From a virus: 64,000 nt of DNA. The notes below the pieces were generated by a model that worked only from the letters and a program-made list of their open reading frames with translations, had not been told where the DNA came from and did not search any database. This document shows positions 7,977-14,896 of this stretch, in pieces; positions within the stretch are counted from its first letter, which is position 1, and every line of letters starts with the position of its first letter. The stretch covers positions 62,001 to 126,000 of IMG/VR virus record IMGVR_UViG_3300048672_000970, one strand, 5' to 3'. Both the position numbers and the translations under genes were made by a program.

Positions 7977-8006
7977 TTGACGAACTTAGGAACGAGGTGT
8001 TAGAAT
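7977..8006 (+). promoter_or_regulatory. early promoter (TTGACG-18-TAGAAT)
   Basis: Preceded by TGTAACACC and followed by TCATTCATCAACTT. AACACC upstream of the -35 pairs with GGTGTT next to the -10, a dyad shifted relative to the others. Confidence 0.75.
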
Positions 8007-8036
8007 TCATTCATCAACTTTTTGAAAGCAGAGAAC

Positions 8037-8315
8037 ATGCAACGCACCTTTTACGTCATCCGAATTGCTGGAACTGATAAGTACATTCAGCCACTCCATG
8101 AAGGAAACCGCTTGGCAGTTCGTGATGATTTTACCTATATGGCCGTCTGCGATACTGGCTATACTGCATGCTGGTATAACGCCCTGAAATTTTCATCAGA
8201 CGAGTTGGCTAATTATTGGTTGCCCGCGCTAGAAGACATTAATGGCGGTTTTCTGAACCTGCAACGTAATGAAGTGGAGATTGTAAAAATCACTGTCAAC
8301 ATGGAGGTGGTCTAA
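8037..8315 (+). CDS. hypothetical protein of the M-x-Y-V-I family
   Basis: 92 residues starting MQRTFYVIRI. The pattern of aromatic strand, charged turn and C-terminal EVEIVKITVNMEVV strand matches the genes at 13840 and 4910. The ATG is the first behind the promoter leader. Function unknown. Confidence 0.65.
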   Translation: MQRTFYVIRIAGTDKYIQPLHEGNRLAVRDDFTYMAVCDTGYTACWYNALKFSSDELANYWLPALEDINGGFLNLQRNEVEIVKITVNMEVV

Positions 8316-8498
8316 ATGACAAAACTTCTTTTCCTAGCGGCCTTGTTTTCATCAGCCGCCTGCTGGGCAATCATTATCGATTTGGTCAACTGTGTTAAAA
8401 TTGACTGGAAACGAGTGGGGTACACCGCTCTGGCGGGAATGCTGTTCGGAGTGTGTGGCCTGATTGTCTATCAAATGTTCACTGAAAAGGTGATGTAA
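8316..8498 (+). CDS. small membrane protein (60 aa)
   Basis: Two hydrophobic stretches (residues 3-22 and 34-54) joined by a basic loop. It follows the previous stop codon directly; GGAGG lies about ten bases upstream. Function unknown. Confidence 0.6.
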   Translation: MTKLLFLAALFSSAACWAIIIDLVNCVKIDWKRVGYTALAGMLFGVCGLIVYQMFTEKVM

Positions 8499-8499
8499 G

Positions 8500-8826
8500 A
8501 TGCTTAAAATTGTTTTCAACGCAGCTATGCAAAAGCCCCGAGACTATGAGGCTCATAACTGCATCATCGCCCATAATGACAGTGTTCTGCTGAAAAATGC
8601 AGAATATGTATTTCGCCGATATGAAGAAAGCGAAGGCGCTTTTACGACGTTCTTCATTTCGCAAGCAACTCAACTTGATGCTCTGCGATTGATTGCGAAA
8701 CGCCGGCAAAAGGATTTTGAACTGGTGATGGATGGCAAGTCGGTGATTATCAGCAAAGGGTATTACACTGAGCCGCATCACTCTTGCTACAATATCTTTG
8801 ATGCCATTCTCAGCGAGCTGCTGTAA
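8500..8826 (+). CDS. hypothetical protein
   Basis: 108 residues, alpha/beta. The ATG is one base after the upstream stop, with AAGGTG as ribosome site. No motif recognised. Confidence 0.6.
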   Translation: MLKIVFNAAMQKPRDYEAHNCIIAHNDSVLLKNAEYVFRRYEESEGAFTTFFISQATQLDALRLIAKRRQKDFELVMDGKSVIISKGYYTEPHHSCYNIFDAILSELL

Positions 8827-8835
8827 GGATTAATC

Positions 8836-9144
8836 ATGCATTCTGAAAAAGTTAAAAACTATCTGCAGGCGCTAGAAGTGCTGGGCGACACGGAACCATT
8901 GCTGGAACAACTTGCTCGCCAGCAAATGAATATCTATGACCAGTGCAAGCATGGTCGAAACTATTGGTTAGGGCAATATTTTGAGTTCCGTCAGCATTAT
9001 GATGGTTCACTGCTGTGTATCAGCTATGAGGAACCTGGAGCCTTTGGTGACCATCCGAGAGAGGTTAATAGATGTATTCTGCACGAGTACATCATTGCTG
9101 GCGAACCGGAAAAATTTGAACAACTGCTAAGGAACGGAAAATGA
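8836..9144 (+). CDS. early array protein, copy 1
   Basis: 102 residues. LARQQM near residue 26, a beta-rich middle and a C-terminal IIAGEPEKFEQLLRN recur, diverged, in the next four genes. This indicates an array built by tandem duplication. The stop overlaps the next start by four bases. Function unknown. Confidence 0.6.
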   Translation: MHSEKVKNYLQALEVLGDTEPLLEQLARQQMNIYDQCKHGRNYWLGQYFEFRQHYDGSLLCISYEEPGAFGDHPREVNRCILHEYIIAGEPEKFEQLLRNGK

Positions 9145-9617
9145 TTGATAAGAAGATTGACTATAAACAGGCCGTTACCGAGTTTGTTGAAGCGCAAAAG
9201 GTCGTCAATGCGAAACATGTGTATATGCAAGACCTTGCTATTAAGCAGTTTCAAATCATGCACGACCTTGAAACCTTAATGAATTTTGATTCTACTTCAA
9301 GCGACTGCATCGATATCTATTGGGAATCAAGAATTGACTGGAAATTTGAGGTTCGTGATTATACCAAATTTCCAGACAGGCTTTTCTGCATTGGATTCAA
9401 CGAACATCGAGATGTGGTATGCAATTTTTGGTTGGACGAGGATATCATCAGTGGGGATGCTGATACATTCCGCGTTAATTATTCTGAATCGCTGGAAGCA
9501 CTGACAAAGAAACGAGAGACTTCACAAAAGAAAGCCGTTAAGCGGGCGAATGCTAAACGCTTGAAAGAACTCCAGACTGAGATTAAACGTCTGCAGCAGC
9601 AAATGGAAGGAAATTGA
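9141..9617 (+). CDS. early array protein, copy 2, with C-terminal coiled coil
   Basis: 158 residues. The LAIKQFQIM helix near residue 32 and IISGDADTFRVNY near residue 112 match the array pattern. A basic coiled coil of about 40 residues is added at the C-terminus. Overlaps the previous gene by ATGA. Function unknown. Confidence 0.6.
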   Translation: MIDKKIDYKQAVTEFVEAQKVVNAKHVYMQDLAIKQFQIMHDLETLMNFDSTSSDCIDIYWESRIDWKFEVRDYTKFPDRLFCIGFNEHRDVVCNFWLDEDIISGDADTFRVNYSESLEALTKKRETSQKKAVKRANAKRLKELQTEIKRLQQQMEGN

Positions 9618-9618
9618 A

Positions 9619-10029
9619 ATGAATACCACCCAACAAACTATGGCAATGATCGGCTCGCAACTTTTTGCGGCCCAAACAACTCACGTGATGCTTATCAAAT
9701 GGGCTAAGGCCCAAGCGGAAATTATTCTGGATGTTCAGAAGGAAACTGGTGTGAATTTATGTTGTCGAGATGGTATTAATGTTTTACCAGAACGATGGAT
9801 TTTCACAAGTGTAGTGGATACTCAGAAACGGTTTTACGATGACGATAATCCATATCACATTTATTGTGATGGATATAAAAACATCGATAGCACTAGTGTT
9901 GCGTTCCCTGATATGACCTTTGCGATGGGGTTTGTGCTGCATCCATTGATTGTGGCCGGAAATACCGTTGGCTATGAAAAGTTTTTTCGGGCAGAACTTA
10001 TTGAGTATGCTGGCCGAAACCTTCGATAA
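9619..10029 (+). CDS. early array protein, copy 3
   Basis: 136 residues. A N-terminal helix, beta-rich middle and C-terminal HPLIVAGNTVGYEKFFRAEL match the array pattern, closest to copy 5 (HPLMLEGNEEAFRAHF). Function unknown. Confidence 0.6.
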   Translation: MNTTQQTMAMIGSQLFAAQTTHVMLIKWAKAQAEIILDVQKETGVNLCCRDGINVLPERWIFTSVVDTQKRFYDDDNPYHIYCDGYKNIDSTSVAFPDMTFAMGFVLHPLIVAGNTVGYEKFFRAELIEYAGRNLR

Positions 10030-10045
10030 CATGAAAGGGCTGAAA

Positions 10046-10453
10046 ATGAACATCAAAGGGCTTTATGAAAATGCGCTTGACGCACTACAGCATGCAGAAC
10101 ATGAGGTTGCTAAAATTGCTGTCCGGCAGCATGCAATTATGCTTGAAGAATGGGAACATACTTCCCCAAATACTAAACCTGAATTTGATGTACAGTTGTT
10201 GTGGCATCTAGGGAATGATTTTCCAAAGGTATTAATCAGACTTGACGCGGATTGTGAATATGCCATAACCCGCCATCCATCTCCATATCGAGGTAAGGGG
10301 CGATTTATGTTTCGTGAAATTATTGACGAAGACTCAGATGGCAGTGTATATGGGGCAACTATCATTATCGATGATAAGATGCTTAACGGTGATGAAGAAG
10401 GTTTTCGCCAAGAGCTTCGCGCTATTATTGAATCCACGCGGGAACGGCAATGA
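10046..10453 (+). CDS. early array protein, copy 4
   Basis: 135 residues. EVAKIAVRQHAIM and EIIDEDSDGSVYGATIII align well with copy 5 (ELAQIAIHQNDIM, QVIDEDSHCGTTYGFHIVI), so the two are clear paralogues. The ATG at the end of AAGGGCTGAAA was chosen for spacing; an in-frame ATG 15 bases upstream is possible. Function unknown. Confidence 0.65.
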   Translation: MNIKGLYENALDALQHAEHEVAKIAVRQHAIMLEEWEHTSPNTKPEFDVQLLWHLGNDFPKVLIRLDADCEYAITRHPSPYRGKGRFMFREIIDEDSDGSVYGATIIIDDKMLNGDEEGFRQELRAIIESTRERQ

Positions 10454-10809
10454 ACCTATACGACCAGTACACACCGGCCAAAATTGCTCTTTCAAATATT
10501 GAAAACGAGCTGGCACAAATTGCCATTCACCAAAATGACATTATGTGGGATGCTTTAGAAAATATGTCTTGGAATGTGTATTGGGTGGGGTGTGAGTTCG
10601 GTGCCGATTTGTACAAACTGGCAAATGGAGAAACCACTTGGGGGTATGAGGTTGAGTTAGAAGATACTCGAATTGTATGCCGTCAAGTGATTGACGAAGA
10701 CTCCCATTGTGGCACTACATACGGTTTCCACATTGTCATCCACCCACTCATGCTAGAAGGTAATGAAGAAGCTTTCCGAGCGCATTTCATTGACTCACTT
10801 AAAGTGTAA
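10450..10809 (+). CDS. early array protein, copy 5
   Basis: 119 residues, clear paralogue of the preceding gene and overlapping it by ATGA. It ends in the codons K-V-stop, whose bases form part of the TGTAACAG box of the next promoter. Function unknown. Confidence 0.65.
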   Translation: MNLYDQYTPAKIALSNIENELAQIAIHQNDIMWDALENMSWNVYWVGCEFGADLYKLANGETTWGYEVELEDTRIVCRQVIDEDSHCGTTYGFHIVIHPLMLEGNEEAFRAHFIDSLKV

Positions 10810-10815
10810 CAGTGC

Positions 10816-10844
10816 TGGACTTCCCGAAGAACCCGAGCTATAAT
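10816..10844 (+). promoter_or_regulatory. early promoter (TGGACT-17-TATAAT)
   Basis: Perfect -10 and ideal spacing, preceded by GTGTAACAGTGC and followed by TCATTCATCAACTTAAGGAG. Unlike most members it has no good dyad. Confidence 0.8.
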
Positions 10845-10870
10845 TCATTCATCAACTTAAGGAGCTTGCG

Positions 10871-11296
10871 ATGATTTACACGATTATTGGTTTCAAGAAC
10901 GGTTATGACGCCTGGCGCAACCGCGAACGAGATTATGAAAACGACAAACCCATGGAATGTCGCATCAAATCATTCCGAGAAAATGAGCGTGAGGCATTCA
11001 TGCAAGAATGGGCGCATGAAGATGTTTTCTGTGAATATGACCATTTTGAAATCCTTTTGAATGGCATCAACGAGCATGATATGACTGACCAAGAGTGGGA
11101 AGAATTTAGCGTGCTTGAAAAGGCAATACGTGAACAGTATATCCCCGCTGTGCGGGCCGCCAAGGTGGCTGCTGAGGCTGAAGAACGCGAACGGCGTGCA
11201 AATGCTGCTGTTGAACAGGCTAGGCGGCTCGCGGCGCAAAACCGTGAAAATGACCTTCGAGCCTTCAACGAACTGAAGCGTAAATTGAACATGTAA
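10871..11296 (+). CDS. hypothetical protein with Ala/Arg/Glu-rich coiled coil
   Basis: 141 residues. The first 80 are alpha/beta; the C-terminal 50 (AAKVAAEAEERERRANAAVE and on) form a long charged coiled coil. Strong AAGGAG leader. Function unknown. Confidence 0.65.
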   Translation: MIYTIIGFKNGYDAWRNRERDYENDKPMECRIKSFRENEREAFMQEWAHEDVFCEYDHFEILLNGINEHDMTDQEWEEFSVLEKAIREQYIPAVRAAKVAAEAEERERRANAAVEQARRLAAQNRENDLRAFNELKRKLNM

Positions 11297-11338
11297 CAGT
11301 GCTTGATTTGCTGCAACGGTAAAACCGTGTTACAATAC

Positions 11339-11395
11339 GTTTGAAACAGTTATGAGATGGATGCAAACCGGCGTTAGCTTGTAACTGTTTTGAAC
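11339..11395 (+). other. long hairpin upstream of the tRNA cluster
   Basis: GTTTGAAACAGTTA and TAACTGTTTTGAAC pair over 14 positions with two G-U pairs, around a 29-nt loop. It lies in the 146-bp gap between the last protein gene and the first tRNA, behind a possible TACAAT -10 at 11331. It could be a small RNA, a processing signal or a tRNA relic; no cloverleaf can be drawn. Confidence 0.45.
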
Positions 11396-11444
11396 GTGTA
11401 AATAATTGATGAACACTGTGTTATAATTGAAATGTGTGCATAGT

Positions 11445-11529
11445 CCGCCATTGTCGAAACTAGAAAACGAAGTGGACTTAAAATCCACCGCCCTTGACGG
11501 GCTTGCAGGTGCAAATCCTGTATGGCGGA
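11445..11529 (+). tRNA. tRNA-Leu (anticodon TAA)
   Basis: Acceptor CCGCCAT/ATGGCGG, anticodon stem GTGGA/TCCAC with loop CTTAAAA, class II variable arm GCCC-TTGAC-GGGC and T arm GCAGG/CCTGT. The long variable arm and TAA anticodon fit leucine (codon UUA). CCA is not encoded. Confidence 0.8.
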
Positions 11530-11543
11530 CTATGCGCATATTT

Positions 11544-11618
11544 GCGGGTATAGTTTAGTTGGAAAAACTACTGCCTTCCAAGCAGAAGTCGCCGGTTCGA
11601 TTCCGGCTACCCGCTCCA
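11544..11618 (+). tRNA. tRNA-Gly (anticodon TCC)
   Basis: Acceptor GCGGGTA/TACCCGC, anticodon loop CTTCCAA, T arm GCCGG-TTCGATT-CCGGC, discriminator T and encoded CCA. Reads GGA codons. Confidence 0.85.
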
Positions 11619-11621
11619 AAT

Positions 11622-11709
11622 GGGAACGTATACCTCTAAGGAGAAGGCCCGGACTGTAAATCCGGTGTCCGAAAGGACTCGCTGTGATCGTTACACAGAG
11701 TTCCCACCA
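11622..11709 (+). tRNA. tRNA-Tyr (anticodon GTA)
   Basis: Acceptor starting GGGAAC and ending GTTCCC, anticodon stem CCGGA/TCCGG with loop CTGTAAA, class II variable arm (GTCC-GAAA-GGAC) as in bacterial tRNA-Tyr, discriminator A and encoded CCA. Confidence 0.85.
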
Positions 11710-11716
11710 GAACAAC

Positions 11717-11791
11717 GCGTCTATCATACAATGGATAGTATAACGGTCTTCTAATCCGTAAATTTAGGTTCAATTCCTAATAGACGCCCCA
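11717..11791 (+). tRNA. tRNA-Arg (anticodon TCT), copy 1
   Basis: Acceptor GCGTCTA/TAGACGC, D arm ATAC/GTAT with A at position 20 (a known arginine identity base), anticodon loop CTTCTAA, T arm TTAGG/CCTAA. The discriminator reads C before CCA, which is unusual. Reads AGA codons. Confidence 0.75.
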
Positions 11792-11798
11792 GAACAAA

Positions 11799-11874
11799 TG
11801 GGGTATAATTCAATTGGTTAGAATAGAAAACTTCTAATTTTCCTATCAGGGTTCGATTCCCTGTGCCCCAACCA
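11799..11874 (+). tRNA. tRNA with anticodon TCT, copy 2, different body
   Basis: Acceptor TGGGGTA/TGCCCCA beginning with U1-A72 as in many glutamine tRNAs, D arm ATTC/GAAT without A20, anticodon stem GAAAA/TTTTC with loop CTTCTAA, T arm CAGGG/CCCTG, discriminator A and encoded CCA. The anticodon predicts Arg, but the body differs from copy 1, so charging identity is open. Confidence 0.7.
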
Positions 11875-11880
11875 AATAAA

Positions 11881-11906
11881 AAGAGACTCCAACGAGTCTC
11901 TTTTTC
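11881..11906 (+). terminator. rho-independent terminator after the tRNA cluster
   Basis: AGAGACTC-CAAC-GAGTCTCT followed by TTTTTC. Confidence 0.85.
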
Positions 11907-12018
11907 ATTCCAACATCATGCGTTTCATAACGGCCGTAAAAACTGTGCTCACGATGGTGCTTAAACTTTGTTTTTGCCAGAACTGGTAATGTCGGTCAAA
12001 ACCAGTTTAACCATCCGT

Positions 12019-12024
12019 TAAATA
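12019..12024 (+). promoter_or_regulatory. late promoter (TAAATA)
   Basis: GTTAAATAC resembles the T4 late promoter TATAAATA. It begins 24 nt before the ATG of the next gene, the same spacing as at five other such sites, with no Shine-Dalgarno sequence between. Confidence 0.6.
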
Positions 12025-12042
12025 CCTAAAACCAATACTCCT

Positions 12043-12663
12043 ATGCTTCTCAAACAACTTCTTTCTGAAATGCCAGTAGCTATTAACACCGAATTGGTCG
12101 ATTCTGGTGATGAACCTTTTACGGTCTTTTTCATGTCTGATGACACTATGAAACGCCGTGGATATAGAGAGATAGGTAAAAAGGGTAAAGTTCATATCAT
12201 GCTCAGTAAAAACAATCAAATCTGCGTGGCTGGATTTGAAGATATTCGGCATGATGGAACTTCTGGTTTCAAGGTTTTAGGGATGTTAGAGTTCAAAATG
12301 CAGCTCAATCTGGGCATCGACCTGCATACACAAGGGCAAATGGTGCAGGTGGAACTGGTTGAGGTATCTGACCAATTCAAAGAGCTTGGATTGGGCAGTT
12401 TCATGTATCATCGGGTGGTGCAGTCTGGCTTGACGTTGGTTTCAGACAATCAACAATATCTTGGCGGACAATCACTCTGGCGAAAGATTGCGAAAGCGCA
12501 TATGGCTGATGAAGTGGTCTATGTCATGCAGAAAGGGAAGTTACTCTCTGATAGTGATGGACAACCTATCGAGTATGATGGCAAGAACATTCCGGATTCG
12601 AGTATTTGGAGTGAAGATGCTACTCACAAGCACACCTTGCTGATTTACACAAAACGGGGGTGA
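12043..12663 (+). CDS. GNAT-like acetyltransferase with capsid-targeting-like N-terminus
   Basis: 206 residues. Residues 1-9 (MLLKQLLSE) end in L-S-E, matching the (L/I)-x-E cut site of T4-type prohead proteases. VEVSDQFKELGLGSFMY near residue 106 resembles the acetyl-CoA loop (Q/R-x2-G-x-G/A) of GNAT enzymes, and the following LVSDNQQYLGGQSLWRKI is typical of a GNAT tail. It sits alone behind a late promoter. The acetyl target is unknown. Proposed: head-packaged acetyltransferase. Confidence 0.65.
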   Translation: MLLKQLLSEMPVAINTELVDSGDEPFTVFFMSDDTMKRRGYREIGKKGKVHIMLSKNNQICVAGFEDIRHDGTSGFKVLGMLEFKMQLNLGIDLHTQGQMVQVELVEVSDQFKELGLGSFMYHRVVQSGLTLVSDNQQYLGGQSLWRKIAKAHMADEVVYVMQKGKLLSDSDGQPIEYDGKNIPDSSIWSEDATHKHTLLIYTKRG

Positions 12664-12770
12664 TGGATGTTGGGTATGCTAAAGAAGGGGTGTTTGAACT
12701 TACTGCGCCGGAGCTGAAAAAGATGCAACAAATGCTTGAAGCGCGTTTCAGAATCCATTACAATCGATGA
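12663..12770 (+). CDS. short peptide (35 aa)
   Basis: The start overlaps the stop of the GNAT-like gene (TGATG) and the end overlaps a possible start of the next gene. The sequence MDVGYAKEGVFELTAPELKK is well formed for a small helical protein. Coding is likely but not certain. Confidence 0.4.
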   Translation: MDVGYAKEGVFELTAPELKKMQQMLEARFRIHYNR

Positions 12771-12796
12771 ATCGAAACCAACTGGAGAAAAATTTC

Positions 12797-13489
12797 ATGG
12801 CTGACCAGCAACCGCCGAAACCGGCACGAAATGAAATTGATGAAGAAGAACGTTCGGCACTTAAGCAATGGTCTGAAAATACTCTACTTCTTTCACGCGC
12901 TGAAGCTGATGTCTTCATGAAGGAGAACGCTGAACACATTTATTATAAGTACGGCCTCGGAATGGAAATCATTCAGCGATGTGATACACGCGAACAGTTT
13001 ATTAGTTTCATGCTACGCTCTGCCGTACATTATGACCCGCACAGTTGGATGAACGGTACGCCATATTTTGTGAACGCTGGGGAAAAGCGGAATCTGTGGC
13101 TGTCGACGGAAGCTATTGAACGTATCGTCAAGGAGCATCCAGAGCAATGCTTGGTGGATTCGTGTACGTTTGACTCTGAAGAATTGGATAACGTTTTTGG
13201 GTTTGAAGAATACCGAGTGATGCCTTACAAGGTAGCATCTGAACCGCAATACCTGTTTGATTTCAATAGATTCTATTGGGATGAGCGTGGCGACCGGCGT
13301 TTTCATTTTCAAAAAGTTGAAATGCCTGTTTATGACATCGCCGATTTTGAAGTGGCGGCGGATTTGGAATTTCCGTTAATGGTCAGTTTGATTTCGCATG
13401 ACACGTTTGACCGCTGTGGGTCGATTACGGGGTGCCAAGTGACCATTTACCCGGTAGACCTTGAACCTGGGATTATTCGGGTGGTGTAA
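12797..13489 (+). CDS. hypothetical protein
   Basis: 230 residues from the ATG behind TGGAG; an in-frame ATG 30 bases upstream overlaps the previous stop. The N-terminus is acidic and helical (NEIDEEERSALKQWSENTLL), then alpha/beta. The C-terminal ITGCQVTIYPVDLEPGIIRV resembles a closing strand seen in other genes of this region. Function unknown. Confidence 0.65.
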   Translation: MADQQPPKPARNEIDEEERSALKQWSENTLLLSRAEADVFMKENAEHIYYKYGLGMEIIQRCDTREQFISFMLRSAVHYDPHSWMNGTPYFVNAGEKRNLWLSTEAIERIVKEHPEQCLVDSCTFDSEELDNVFGFEEYRVMPYKVASEPQYLFDFNRFYWDERGDRRFHFQKVEMPVYDIADFEVAADLEFPLMVSLISHDTFDRCGSITGCQVTIYPVDLEPGIIRVV

Positions 13490-13505
13490 TAAAGTGTAAC
13501 GAGGC

Positions 13506-13534
13506 TTGACCGTTGTGAAAACCATTGGTATCAT
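13506..13534 (+). promoter_or_regulatory. early promoter (TTGACC-17-TATCAT)
   Basis: Preceded by AAAGTGTAACGAGG. A weak dyad (ATTGGT / ACCAT) surrounds the -10. Confidence 0.75.
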
Positions 13535-13564
13535 TAACCATCTAATCCCAAACAGGAGCAACCT

Positions 13565-13837
13565 ATCAACTATTTCGCCATCCGCCACAAACCTAGCAGT
13601 TTGTTCCTCACGCCCCGCTCATCTAAAACCGTTGCAACCGATGTTAAAAACATCCTTGACGGTGCAACGTTCACGCTTGGGCAAGGGAGTGAGTTAGCGG
13701 TCAAATTTTCCACAAAGCCGCTGGCCGAAGCGGCGCTAAAGTTCAACTACCCTAGCGAAATTTATTACGTCTGGGTGGGTACAGTGTGTCACATCGTTTC
13801 TGCTGAAACGCTTGAAATCATTGAATTGGAGTGGTAA
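13565..13837 (+). CDS. hypothetical protein with probable ATC start codon
   Basis: 90 residues if translation starts at ATC six bases after AGGAG. The resulting N-terminus (M/I)NYFAIRHKPSSLFL matches the paralogues at 4910 (MKFFAIQH...LFL) and 13840 (MKYYVLQL). The first standard-type start in frame, a TTG 12 codons downstream, would remove this conserved strand and has no ribosome site. Either AUC is used as a rare start or the ATG is mutated. Function unknown. Confidence 0.6.
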   Translation: MNYFAIRHKPSSLFLTPRSSKTVATDVKNILDGATFTLGQGSELAVKFSTKPLAEAALKFNYPSEIYYVWVGTVCHIVSAETLEIIELEW

Positions 13838-13839
13838 CC

Positions 13840-14136
13840 ATGAAATACTATGTTCTGCAACTTCTTGGAGACAATGTGTTCCTGTCGCCGTGGAACACCG
13901 GCGTTGATCAAGCCTATAACACATCAAGAGATTTGTCCGCAGTATGTAGCGATACGCTCGTTAGCGCCCTTTCCGAAGCACTTCAATTTGCCTCGTTGTC
14001 AGACATCATTTTGGCATTCTATCGATGCGAGAGCATCAACATCTTTTGCCCATTCACCAAAAGGTTCAGATATGTCACCCTGGAAGACTTTGAAGTGATT
14101 GAAGTCTCTGTTAAAATGAAGACTGTTGAAATCTAA
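13840..14136 (+). CDS. hypothetical protein of the M-K-Y-Y-V-L family
   Basis: 98 residues starting MKYYVLQLLGDNVFLSP and ending in strands EDFEVIEVSVKM, like the gene at 8037. It starts two bases after the preceding paralogue, suggesting tandem duplication. Function unknown. Confidence 0.65.
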   Translation: MKYYVLQLLGDNVFLSPWNTGVDQAYNTSRDLSAVCSDTLVSALSEALQFASLSDIILAFYRCESINIFCPFTKRFRYVTLEDFEVIEVSVKMKTVEI

Positions 14137-14142
14137 CATCGG

Positions 14143-14171
14143 TTGCAAAACATTGCAGCCGGTGTTAGAAT
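14143..14171 (+). promoter_or_regulatory. promoter of the CAT tRNA (TTGCAA-17-TAGAAT)
   Basis: Ten bases upstream of the tRNA. AACATCGG and CCGGTGTT pair over 8 positions with one G-T around the spacer, again a dyad promoter. Confidence 0.65.
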
Positions 14172-14180
14172 AAAGTTTTA

Positions 14181-14255
14181 GGGCCGGTAGCTCAATGGCA
14201 GAGCAGCGAACTCATAATTCGACGGTCAATGGTTCAATTCCATTCCGGCCTACCA
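14181..14255 (+). tRNA. tRNA-Met or tRNA-Ile2 (anticodon CAT)
   Basis: Acceptor GGGCCGG/CCGGCCT with a G-T end pair, D arm GCTC/GAGC, anticodon loop CTCATAA, T arm AATGG/CCATT, discriminator A and encoded CCA. It lacks obvious initiator features. Sequence alone cannot separate elongator Met from lysidine-modified Ile (AUA). Confidence 0.8.
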
Positions 14256-14277
14256 CTCATCTTGAAAAGGAAATATC

Positions 14278-14850
14278 ATGAACATGGAAGCTATCAAGGA
14301 AGTTCTGGCGCGCGCCAGTCAATACATGAATGAACATTGGCAGCAACCCAATGGTCAGTTGACTGTTTGCGCAGAAGCATGGTTCCAAGGCGAACTTGTC
14401 CGAGAAGATTCAGCTACCAACGCTTTTCGGGTTACGTATCTCTATCGTGACTCAGAAGGCGATCTTGAAAGTGAACCAGTTTGTTCATTTTTCGTGTCTG
14501 AGACTGAGACTGGAAAGGTCGCTGGATTTTATGAGTTTTTTGGTATTGATAGCCTGGATAATTTCACGATGTTTCATACTGGCGGTTTCACTGATGAACT
14601 TCTGGCAGCAGCTAAAATGGATGCAACCTCAGCTCCCAAGTGGGCTGCCAATTTTGATGGTGACGAATTTGAAATCTATCAATTGAGTCAAGCGGACATC
14701 ATGTTTGATGTTACTGGATACGATACGCCAGAAGAAGCAAAAGCGGCACTGCTGCGCGAGTATGCCGATGGTGCCCAAAAGTGGCGTGCTCACGCAGACC
14801 TGCAAGAACAGCGCCTGCAACGCTTGCAGCAAGCGATTAACGAAGGCTGA
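14278..14850 (+). CDS. hypothetical protein with C-terminal coiled coil
   Basis: 190 residues, acidic alpha/beta domain followed by a helix rich in Gln/Arg (LQEQRLQRLQQAINEG). The overall plan is like the gene at 16344. Two ATGs (14278, 14284) are possible starts behind AAGGAAATATC. Function unknown. Confidence 0.6.
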   Translation: MNMEAIKEVLARASQYMNEHWQQPNGQLTVCAEAWFQGELVREDSATNAFRVTYLYRDSEGDLESEPVCSFFVSETETGKVAGFYEFFGIDSLDNFTMFHTGGFTDELLAAAKMDATSAPKWAANFDGDEFEIYQLSQADIMFDVTGYDTPEEAKAALLREYADGAQKWRAHADLQEQRLQRLQQAINEG

Positions 14851-14896
14851 TATGGTTTTGTGAACCGAAAAACGAACTGGCTTGAAAGGAATGAAA

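Noticed and set aside
11339-11395. A sixth tRNA in the cluster
   Set aside because: A long stem is present, but no D, anticodon and T arms can be drawn.
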